10,615 nt of DNA from Clostridia bacterium (lineage in GTDB: Bacteria; Bacillota; Clostridia; TANB77; UBA1234). The stretch's first letter is position 1. Each line of letters begins with the position of its first letter. Positions 1-6,340 of the stretch are shown in pieces. Made by a program: the position numbers and the translations under genes. The notes below the pieces were generated by a model that saw only the letters and a program-made list of their open reading frames with translations, did not search any database and had not been told where the DNA came from. The DNA is taken from positions 1 to 10,615 of the forward strand of contig CAADXZ010000084.1 of assembly GCA_900753135.1 (NCBI GenBank), given 5' to 3'.

Positions 1-93
1 ATCTCTCGCATAAATTAAAGTTTTTTATGCAATAAGAAAGAAAATCAATACATAAAAAGTTGCAAATTTGTTACTTTCCTATTGCATAAAAAA
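1..93. repeat. Hairpin-rich dispersed repeat, part at left window end
   Basis: This gene-free stretch follows the divIVA terminator. Positions 21-40 and 74-93 are inverted copies of each other (19 of 20 match), leaving a 33-base loop. A smaller hairpin pairs 8-14 (gcataaa) with 24-30 (tttatgc). Positions 74-93 recur in direct orientation at 9026-9045 (19 of 20 match), and positions 1-17 recur exactly at 10599-10615. No reading frame of note is present. It looks like one part of a small non-coding repeat family, possibly a MITE or REP-like element. The assignment to a mobile class is inference; the repeats themselves are seen directly. Confidence 0.6.
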
Positions 94-118
94 TTAAAGA
101 CCCGTTTAGGTCCTTAAT
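88..118 (-). terminator. Intrinsic terminator of the sepF-divIVA unit
   Basis: Read on the minus strand, arm 118-109 pairs with arm 102-93 as a 10-base-pair stem with one G-U pair and a 6-base loop. A run of T follows (complement of the A run 88-93). The divIVA stop codon at 114-116 lies inside the upstream arm, so translation ends within the terminator stem. The T run belongs to the conserved 20-base repeat end at 74-93. Confidence 0.75.
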
Positions 119-572
119 CATCTTCATTTTTATTCATTTCTTTTAACAATTCAAGTTGTGAAATTAAAAGTGATTCCATCTTTGCTTTATACACATCAAA
201 TTGTTTCTTTGTTTCTCCGTATTGCATCTCTGTTTCTATTCTTTGTTTCTTTATTTCATCTACTGCTTTTGTTGCATTTATCTCTGCTTGTTTTAATATA
301 TTATCAGCTTCTGCTTTAGCATTTTGCTTTACTGTTTCAGCAGTTCCTTGCGCAACTATCAAAGCATTTTGTAGTGTATCTTCAATCGATTTATAATGTT
401 GAATACCTTGATTTAACATTTCTATTTTATCTTTGTATTCAATGTTTTCTTTATATAGTTTCTCATAATCAGCAAGTAATGATGTCATAAATTCATGAAC
501 TTCATTTACACTATATCCATTCACCATTTGCTTATTAAAGGTTTTGTTTTCTATTTCTAATGGAGTTAACAT
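114..572 (-). CDS. divIVA: DivIVA-family cell division/polarity protein
   Basis: DivIVA is a cytoplasmic coiled-coil scaffold that binds negatively curved membrane at septa and poles and recruits partners. The N-terminus shows the family signature: MLTPLEIENKTF, then GYSVNEVHEFM at residues 19-29. Residues from about 30 to 145 are heptad-like, rich in Lys, Glu and Gln and lacking Pro, as expected for a long parallel coiled coil. At 152 residues it is close to the usual length. The start has an AAGGAGG site (580-586) 7 bases upstream. It lies 23 bases downstream of sepF, a usual neighbour in Firmicutes. The membrane-insertion loop is unusual: where B. subtilis has Phe17-Arg18-Gly-Tyr, this protein has Met16-Val17-Asn18-Gly-Tyr, one residue longer and without the Arg. 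Confidence 0.9.
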   Translation of the reverse strand: MLTPLEIENKTFNKQMVNGYSVNEVHEFMTSLLADYEKLYKENIEYKDKIEMLNQGIQHYKSIEDTLQNALIVAQGTAETVKQNAKAEADNILKQAEINATKAVDEIKKQRIETEMQYGETKKQFDVYKAKMESLLISQLELLKEMNKNEDD

Positions 573-595
573 TTTTCATCCTCCTTTTTACTTCT

Positions 596-1066
596 CTACT
601 TTATCCATGATACTGAAAGTTTATTCTTTATATCCTCTTTCATAACCTCATTTGTAATTTCATAATTGAAAGGAGCAACTAAAAATATTGAATTAGATAT
701 TTTTTGAATGTTGCCATCCAATCCATAAACAGCACCACTTATAAAATCAACTATTCTTCTTGCGACATCTTTATTTACATACTCTAAATTAACAATTATA
801 GATTTCTTTTCTTTCAAATGTTCACAAATCTCTTCTGATTGTTCAAAAGTACTTGGTTGTGAAATTACAACTTTAACTTGTTGCATTCCTGGCATACCAA
901 CAACCTTACTACTAGCTTTCTTATTAGTATTATTGGTTGGAGCTGCTACATTTTCTTTTTCTTCTATATAAGGAGTATTAGCTTCGTATTGATCATCATA
1001 CTCATCATATTCTTCATTATTTACACCTAACATATCCCAAACCTTATTCATGAATTTACTTCCCAC
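596..1066 (-). CDS. sepF: SepF, membrane anchor and organiser of the FtsZ ring
   Basis: SepF polymerises, binds the C-terminal tail of FtsZ and tethers the ring to the membrane. The N-terminal stretch (about residues 1-14, MGSKFMNKVWDMLG) can form the amphipathic membrane-binding helix. A disordered acidic and Asn/Thr-rich linker spans about 16-58. The conserved core spans about 62-156 and includes FISGAVYGLDGNIQKIS (residues 108-124) and IFLVAP (127-132), both family hallmarks. The length of 156 residues is typical. The start is GTG: AAGGAGG sits 9 bases upstream, whereas the in-frame ATG five codons later would be 24 bases away. It has its own promoter. The yggS, yggT and ylmH genes that often surround sepF in Firmicutes are absent here. 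Confidence 0.93.
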   Translation of the reverse strand: MGSKFMNKVWDMLGVNNEEYDEYDDQYEANTPYIEEKENVAAPTNNTNKKASSKVVGMPGMQQVKVVISQPSTFEQSEEICEHLKEKKSIIVNLEYVNKDVARRIVDFISGAVYGLDGNIQKISNSIFLVAPFNYEITNEVMKEDIKNKLSVSWIK

Positions 1067-1075
1067 AAAAAACGA

Positions 1076-1082
1076 CCTCCTT
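1076..1082 (-). promoter_or_regulatory. Ribosome binding site that decides the GTG start of sepF
   Basis: AAGGAGG on the minus strand, followed by 9 bases and GTG at 1066-1064. The next in-frame ATG would be 24 bases away, too far for this site. Confidence 0.8.
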
Positions 1083-1113
1083 GAAACATACTTTTTATCA
1101 TTTGTATGCTTAT

Positions 1114-1142
1114 ATTTTATTTATATAAAAAGTCAATGTCAA
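1114..1142 (-). promoter_or_regulatory. Sigma-A-like promoter of sepF-divIVA
   Basis: Minus-strand -35 TTGACA (1142-1137) and -10 TAAAAT (1119-1114) are separated by exactly 17 bases. The predicted start is near 1107, giving a leader of about 40 bases. A weak hairpin (CATAC/GTATG) is possible in that leader. This promoter makes the cell-division pair independent of the upstream repair operon. Confidence 0.75.
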
Positions 1143-1167
1143 ATGAAACGCCCTTTTGTAACTATAA

Positions 1168-1200
1168 ATTAACATTACTGTAACATTATTGTAACATTAT
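1168..1200. repeat. Three 11-base tandem repeats over the stop of the HlyD-like gene
   Basis: Two perfect copies of tgtaacattat (1179-1189, 1190-1200) and a diverged third copy (1168-1178, 8 of 11 identical) lie head to tail with an 11-base period. They overlap the stop codon at 1197-1199 and end about 25 bases upstream of the sepF -35 box. A period near one helical turn would suit a protein-binding site, but a chance tandem duplication is equally possible. Confidence 0.6.
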
Positions 1201-2498
1201 TCTACAATTAACGCCTCATCATACATTTTTATTGTCGATCTATTTTGTATTTGACTTTCTGACAATCCAAGATTTATTAATTCTTCATCTGTATAATTGT
1301 CTATTATAACAAAGTCCTTTGTTTCTTTTAGAATTTTTACCCAAACATCTTCAGTATTGTAAGCTTTTTTTACTGTTATCATTGGTAATTCCACTTGCTT
1401 TATAATCGAATCACCAGATAAATTTTCTACATCACCAGAAACAGAATTACCTATTGTTATATTTGTATATGTTATTGTACTTTTGTTAACTTTTAACCCA
1501 GTAGAACTCCACCAAACAACATCCATTCCAATTTTTCTGTACCTTGTCAAATCTTCAACGTTTGACTTTATTTTAAATACTAACAAAACATTTTCGCTTT
1601 CATTTGATATGTATTCAATTGTTGCTGGTATTAATTTATTACCAGTATTTTTAAATCTAAGATATATGTTGTCGTTTAGCTTAACGCTTCGTGCCTCTGG
1701 CGAATTCATTGACACAGCTATATAGCACTCAAAATTATTAACAATTTTTACGTTTCTTTGATTTATTGGTATCTCTGCATCTAATGTCGTTTTCAAATTT
1801 TTTAAAGCATTAGTTGTAAGTGATGAAATTGAATTGTATGTAAGAACATTTTCAAAGTTATCTACTCTATAAGAAACAAGCCCAGCACTAGGAGATATTA
1901 ACACTTTTTCAGAGTTGTTTAGTTCTTTTTCGTACTCTGTTCTTTGATTTATTAAACTCTTTACTTCAGAACCAGCAGGGCTAAGCTCACCTACTATTTT
2001 AGCCTTTTTTTCAATCTTGCTGTTTAAGATTTTTTTATATTCTTTTATAGAACTTATACTCATATTTTCTTTTATATTAGTATATATATAACTTTCTATT
2101 TCTGATTCTAAACTCTTAACATCACTTGTAAATATGGTTTGTTGACTTTCAACAGCTTTATCAATTTTTTCATCCAGCTTGGCTATTTTATCCATAATTT
2201 GTTCTTCAGACTTCGAAACGTATGTAATAATTGGCGAACCTTTTGAAACTCTTGTTGCATCATCTGTCACTGATTTTATCATTCCATCATAGTGTGATGT
2301 ATCAACAATTTCCTCGTCTCTAATAATATATCCAACTACTTCTTCGTAATTTATTAACTCGCCTTTCTTTATCAAAACGGTACTGGCTGGTTTTTGAAAG
2401 AATCGAACTATACATACAACAAAATACGCAAGAATAATTATAAATATTGATATTAATACAAATATAAAATTCTGATTTGCAGTTGTCTTTTGTTTCAT
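1197..2498 (-). CDS. HlyD-like membrane-anchored protein (efflux adaptor type)
   Basis: The protein has a short Lys-rich cytoplasmic N-terminus, one hydrophobic helix at about residues 11-31, and a large extracytoplasmic part. Two half-motifs of a lipoyl-like (barrel-sandwich) domain are visible: about 58-95, with DGMIKSV and RVSKGSPI, and about 198-222, with ISPSAGLVSY. Between them lies a Lys/Glu-rich region (about 95-200) likely to be an alpha-helical hairpin. This order is that of HlyD/membrane-fusion adaptor proteins. No ABC or RND transporter gene is adjacent, so a transport role is not shown. From memory, HlyD-like genes occur near yggS-sepF in many Clostridia, so the link may be to the envelope or division rather than efflux. 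The gene is the last of the mutS operon, 10 bases after miaA; no terminator hairpin was found after it. Confidence 0.75.
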   Translation of the reverse strand: MKQKTTANQNFIFVLISIFIIILAYFVVCIVRFFQKPASTVLIKKGELINYEEVVGYIIRDEEIVDTSHYDGMIKSVTDDATRVSKGSPIITYVSKSEEQIMDKIAKLDEKIDKAVESQQTIFTSDVKSLESEIESYIYTNIKENMSISSIKEYKKILNSKIEKKAKIVGELSPAGSEVKSLINQRTEYEKELNNSEKVLISPSAGLVSYRVDNFENVLTYNSISSLTTNALKNLKTTLDAEIPINQRNVKIVNNFECYIAVSMNSPEARSVKLNDNIYLRFKNTGNKLIPATIEYISNESENVLLVFKIKSNVEDLTRYRKIGMDVVWWSSTGLKVNKSTITYTNITIGNSVSGDVENLSGDSIIKQVELPMITVKKAYNTEDVWVKILKETKDFVIIDNYTDEELINLGLSESQIQNRSTIKMYDEALIVE

Positions 2499-2504
2499 TT
2501 TTAT

Positions 2505-2510
2505 CTCCTT
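2505..2510 (-). promoter_or_regulatory. Ribosome binding site overlapping the miaA stop
   Basis: AAGGAG is followed by 6 bases and the ATG of the HlyD-like gene. Its first two bases belong to the TAA stop of miaA (2511-2509), which suggests translational coupling between the two genes. Confidence 0.75.
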
Positions 2511-3414
2511 ATATATTTAAATCGAATAAAATTTTATTAACAATATCTTCTAACTTACACCATGTTATTTGTTTTTCTCTTTTAAACCACGTCATCTGTC
2601 GTTTAGCATATCTTCTGGTTTCCATTTTTAATTTTTCAACCATTTCATCATAAGTTATACATCTATCTAAGTATTCTTTTACTTCTTTATATCCCAATCC
2701 TTGAATTGCTGTTGATGAAAATTCATATTTTTCTAATAACGACTTTACCTCGTCTATTAACCCATCTTCAAGCATTTTATCGACTCTTATATTTATTCTA
2801 TTGTATAACTTTTTTCTATCTGTTTCTATTCCATACACCATATAGTCATAAGGAACTTCTTTTCTAGATTCCTTATCCAATTGTGTTTTTGTTTTTCCAG
2901 TTGTTTTATATATTTCAAGTGCCCTAATAACTCTTCTAACATTATTTGCATCTATGTTTTCGGCAGCTTCTGGATCAACTTTTTTTAACATTTCGTGCAA
3001 GTATGCGTTTCCTTTTTCTTTAGCCAAATTTGTCATCTCTTCACGATAGTTAGTGTCCTCATTAACTTCTGAAAATTCAATTCCATTTATTAATGTACTT
3101 ACATATAATCCTGTGCCACCTACTATTATCGGAACTTTTCCTTTAGTTAAAATTTCTTTTATACTTTTTAAAGCTTCCTCAACATATTTTGTAACATTAT
3201 ATGTTTCATTTGGTGCTACTACATCAAACATATAATGCTTAATTCCAGACATCTCCTCCAAAGTAGGTTTAGCAGTACCAATATTCATATCTTTATATAT
3301 TTGCATGGAATCAGCAGATATAATTTCTCCATTAATTTTTTTTGCAAGTTCAATTGAAGCAGATGTTTTTCCTGATGCTGTTGGTCCAACTATAACTATA
3401 ACCTTGGGTTTCAT
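2509..3414 (-). CDS. miaA: tRNA dimethylallyltransferase MiaA
   Basis: MiaA transfers a dimethylallyl group from DMAPP to N6 of adenosine 37 in tRNAs reading UNN codons; MiaB can then methylthiolate the product. The P-loop GPTASGKT is at residues 10-17. It is followed by ISADSMQIYK (32-41, with the catalytic Asp35), GTAKP (46-50) and VGGTGLY (98-104). The tRNA-binding part ends with IQGLGYKE (237-244) and TRRYAKRQMTWF (266-277). The length of 301 residues is normal and the protein looks intact. The gene starts 3 bases after the mutL stop, and its ribosome binding site lies within the mutL coding sequence. The mutL-miaA order is widespread in bacteria, which supports both assignments. Confidence 0.97.
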   Translation of the reverse strand: MKPKVIVIVGPTASGKTSASIELAKKINGEIISADSMQIYKDMNIGTAKPTLEEMSGIKHYMFDVVAPNETYNVTKYVEEALKSIKEILTKGKVPIIVGGTGLYVSTLINGIEFSEVNEDTNYREEMTNLAKEKGNAYLHEMLKKVDPEAAENIDANNVRRVIRALEIYKTTGKTKTQLDKESRKEVPYDYMVYGIETDRKKLYNRINIRVDKMLEDGLIDEVKSLLEKYEFSSTAIQGLGYKEVKEYLDRCITYDEMVEKLKMETRRYAKRQMTWFKREKQITWCKLEDIVNKILFDLNI

Positions 3415-3417
3415 TTT

Positions 3418-5451
3418 TTACCTCCTGCCAAATTTCTTTTCTATCTCATATTTTGTAATTCTTATTGCAGTAGGTCTACCGTGAGGACATGTGAATGGAT
3501 TATCAAGCAACAACATTTGATCTAACAATCCTCTTATTTCCCTTTCATCCAATTTCATGTTTGCTTTTACCGCAGCCTTACAAGCAACCGTAGCAATAAA
3601 TTTTTCTTCTATATCTTGTTTATTTGTTCTTGTTGTTATATCTATACCATCTAATATATCCATGAAAAGTGCTTTAGTATCCATCTCATAACATATTACA
3701 GGTACACCATTAATTTTTATCGTATTTTCTCCAAATTCTTCTAGTGCAAAACCAGCTTGCTCAAATAAATCTATATGATCTTTTATCATGTGCATATCTC
3801 TTTTAGATACTTCTAAAATATCTGGCAATAATAACATTTGTACTTCTTTTCCGCCTGAACGATAAAAGTTTTCTTTTATTTTCTCATACAATACTCTTTC
3901 ATGTGCCGCATGCTGGTCTAGTATGTATATATCCTCATCCATTTGAAGTAATATGTATGTATCAAATGCAACCCCTAGGATTTTATATTCTGGTATTGGT
4001 GCTTTATCACTAAAATCTTTCTCAAAAAATGTATTTACTTGACTTTCTTCTGTGATTGTATTGTTAGCATCCTTACTTTCTACATTTGCATCTTCATTTG
4101 TTTCTGTATTAGTTTCTAATTTGTGTAAATTTTCTATTTCTTCTGGATTTTTTATTTCAATCGGTCTAGTAATTTTGCTTTCAGAGTTAGTTGTTAAATT
4201 ATTCATGAATGATTTCTTTTCTTTTTCTTCTTTTTGTGTAACTTCAATTATGTATTCATTATCTTTTAACTCTTCTTCTTTCACAGTATTATTTTTTTCT
4301 TGTTTGCCTTTAAATATATCAAATAAAGTTCTCTTTGGTGCTACATTTTCACTTATTGGTACAACTTTGCTTCCAAATGTATCTGTGTTTTTTGAACTAT
4401 CTTCAGATGTGATATTCTTAACATCTGGCACATAATTGTTATCATCATCTTCTCTTACCAAATCAACACCAAGCAATGTATTTTTTATAGCATAATGTAT
4501 TGCTTTAAAAACTTTTCCCTCTTCAGAAAATCTAACTTCTAGCTTTGCAGGATGAACATTAACATCAACTTGCTCTGGTGGTATGTTAATATTTAAGATG
4601 CAAAAACCAAATTTTCCATGTGGTATCATTGTTCTATATGCTTCTTCTGCAGCAGCTGATAATGTTTTATCTTTTATAAATCTTCCATTTACATAGAACA
4701 TTTGATTACTTCTGTTAGATCTTGCTATTTCTGGTTTTCCAACAACTCCAGTTACTCTGATGTTTTCATATTGAAAATTAACGTCGACAAGATTTGAAGC
4801 AATATCCTTTCCAAACACGTTGTACACAACGTCTGTCATGTTTCCATTTCCACTTGTGTGTAAAACTTCTTTTTTGTTGTTTATAAGTTTAAATCCCACT
4901 TCTGGATGAATAAGTGCTATTCTTTCTACTGCGGTTTCTATATATCCACCTTCTGTAAAATCTTTTTTCAAAAATTTATATCTTACAGGTGTATTATAAA
5001 ATAACTCTCTTATTGTTATTGTTGTTCCTATTGGTGCACCACATTCCTCTTTTGAAAGAATATTTCCACCTTCAACAATGACTTTTGTACCTGTTTCATT
5101 ATTTTTTGTTCTTGTTACCATTTCAACTTTTGCTATTGCAGCAATACTTGCCAAGGCCTCTCCTCTGAACCCCATTGTTGAGACTCTAACTAAATCTTCT
5201 GCTCTTCTTATTTTGCTAGTAGCATGTCTTTCAAACGCTAAATCAATATCATCTGGTTCAATTCCTTTTCCATTATCAGTTATTCGCATATACGTTATGC
5301 CACCGTTTTCTATTTCTACAGAAACTGACGTTGCATTTGCATCTAATGAATTTTCAACTAATTCTTTTACAACATTCGCTGGTCTTTCTATAACTTCACC
5401 AGCAGCAATTTGATTTATTGTTAAATCATCCAATAATACTATACTTCCCAT
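3418..5451 (-). CDS. mutL: DNA mismatch repair protein MutL (endonuclease type)
   Basis: MutL links MutS mismatch recognition to strand incision. The N-terminal GHKL ATPase shows ELVENSLDAN (residues 30-39, catalytic Glu33), DNGKGI (59-64) and FRGEAL (95-100). A poorly conserved Lys/Glu/Asn-rich linker spans about 330-480. The C-terminal domain carries DQHAAHERVLYE (512-523), matching the metal-binding DQHA(X)2E(X)4E endonuclease motif, plus ACKAAVKA (623-630) and CPHGRP (655-660). It should therefore nick DNA itself, as in B. subtilis. QMLLLP (538-543) fits the sliding-clamp motif found in this domain. The 677-residue length is in the usual range. AAGGAGG lies 5 bases before the ATG. It is the third gene of the operon. 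Confidence 0.98.
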   Translation of the reverse strand: MGSIVLLDDLTINQIAAGEVIERPANVVKELVENSLDANATSVSVEIENGGITYMRITDNGKGIEPDDIDLAFERHATSKIRRAEDLVRVSTMGFRGEALASIAAIAKVEMVTRTKNNETGTKVIVEGGNILSKEECGAPIGTTITIRELFYNTPVRYKFLKKDFTEGGYIETAVERIALIHPEVGFKLINNKKEVLHTSGNGNMTDVVYNVFGKDIASNLVDVNFQYENIRVTGVVGKPEIARSNRSNQMFYVNGRFIKDKTLSAAAEEAYRTMIPHGKFGFCILNINIPPEQVDVNVHPAKLEVRFSEEGKVFKAIHYAIKNTLLGVDLVREDDDNNYVPDVKNITSEDSSKNTDTFGSKVVPISENVAPKRTLFDIFKGKQEKNNTVKEEELKDNEYIIEVTQKEEKEKKSFMNNLTTNSESKITRPIEIKNPEEIENLHKLETNTETNEDANVESKDANNTITEESQVNTFFEKDFSDKAPIPEYKILGVAFDTYILLQMDEDIYILDQHAAHERVLYEKIKENFYRSGGKEVQMLLLPDILEVSKRDMHMIKDHIDLFEQAGFALEEFGENTIKINGVPVICYEMDTKALFMDILDGIDITTRTNKQDIEEKFIATVACKAAVKANMKLDEREIRGLLDQMLLLDNPFTCPHGRPTAIRITKYEIEKKFGRR
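3421..3426 (-). promoter_or_regulatory. miaA ribosome binding site inside mutL
   Basis: AGGAGG on the minus strand encodes the last two residues of MutL (Arg-Arg) and stands 6 bases before the miaA ATG. The TAA stop of mutL lies between the two. Ribosomes finishing mutL would be well placed to restart on miaA. Confidence 0.8.
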
Positions 5452-5489
5452 GATAACCTCCTTTATCTTATGTGTTCCCTACGTATTTA

Positions 5490-6317
5490 TTATAATCTAT
5501 TTCTAATTTCATTCAATCTAACAAGTTGATTATATACTTGTTCCTTTGCCACCTCATTTACTTTGTCACCTGAAACCATAGGTACTTCTCCAACTACATC
5601 ATTTTGTACAAAAGGTCCATATTCCAAAGTTAAAACTTCTAAGTTTTTGTATTTCTTTACGGCTTTTTCTATAAATTCATAATCCTCTTCATGAAGCATT
5701 GAATGATTTGCTGTCAATCTTCCATCTTTTAATCTCATTGAACCTGCTAAATGCATTTCCACAAGCTTGTCCATTGGAAGCCTTGAAACATATTCATCAA
5801 AAGGAATTCCTAATACCTCCGCAGCAACTCTAGCATGACCTATATCGAAAAGATATTCGCAATTATTTTCATTAACAACTCTTGTAATAAATTCTGGATT
5901 AGATAAAAATTTATTATAAGGTCTTTTCTCTGAAGCTGGAACATTTTCTAATAATATCCTCATATCAAATTCTTTTCTTATCGCTTTAATGTTTTCCGAA
6001 ATGGTCTTTGCACATTCTTCTTCATTTTCACCTTCATTTCTATCTCTATTTATATGTATTGATATATATGGTGTGTTGCCTCTTTTAAAATAGTCTCTTT
6101 GAAGTTCAACATCTCTTCCTTTTAGAAAGTCTTTATTGGCGACATTTGAAAACTCACCAACAAATCCATGAAACATTACATTTTTCTTGGTTATACACCA
6201 ATCAAAAGGTGTTAAATCTCCGCTTATACTAAATAATTTTATATAATCTATAAAATCTATTTTTCCTTCTTCTATTAGCTCTTTTACTTCCATTAAATAA
6301 TTAACACATAGTTTCAT
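5490..6317 (-). CDS. Metal-dependent TIM-barrel protein, endonuclease IV/DUF692-like
   Basis: The 275-residue protein reads as a xylose-isomerase-like TIM barrel. Candidate metal ligands occur in order: His50 (MFHGF), His88 (SIHINRD), Glu124 (LLENVP), Asp158 and His161 (FDIGHA), His189 (EMHLAG), His205 (ANHS) and Glu232 (LEYG). The order and much of the spacing follow the trinuclear zinc site of E. coli endonuclease IV (H69, H109, E145, D179, H182, H216, H231, E261): 88 to 124 and 109 to 145 are both 36 apart, and Glu to Asp is 34 in both. The Asp of the D-x-H pair (D229) appears to be replaced by Ala203, although Asn204 is next to it. The HLAG motif and following His-rich stretch instead resemble DUF692/MNIO iron enzymes. 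Its position between mutS and mutL favours a DNA-repair role, but neither activity is proven. A GGAGG site lies 7 bases upstream. Confidence 0.6.
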   Translation of the reverse strand: MKLCVNYLMEVKELIEEGKIDFIDYIKLFSISGDLTPFDWCITKKNVMFHGFVGEFSNVANKDFLKGRDVELQRDYFKRGNTPYISIHINRDRNEGENEEECAKTISENIKAIRKEFDMRILLENVPASEKRPYNKFLSNPEFITRVVNENNCEYLFDIGHARVAAEVLGIPFDEYVSRLPMDKLVEMHLAGSMRLKDGRLTANHSMLHEEDYEFIEKAVKKYKNLEVLTLEYGPFVQNDVVGEVPMVSGDKVNEVAKEQVYNQLVRLNEIRNRL

Positions 6318-6340
6318 TTACTTTCCTCCATATCTAATTA

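Noticed and set aside
1143..1196. A terminator after the HlyD-like gene
   Set aside because: The repeats here are direct, not inverted, and only a 4-base-pair stem could be drawn; there is no stem followed by a T run.
1168..1200. CRISPR-like array
   Set aside because: The units are 11 bases, contiguous and without spacers, and no cas gene is nearby.
4052..4435. Plus-strand open frame of 127 codons, and similar plus-strand frames at 1483, 3053, 5078, 8220, 9167 and 10015
   Set aside because: Each lies opposite a well-supported minus-strand gene, has a low-complexity hydrophobic composition typical of the reverse complement of AT-rich genes, and no recognisable motif was seen.
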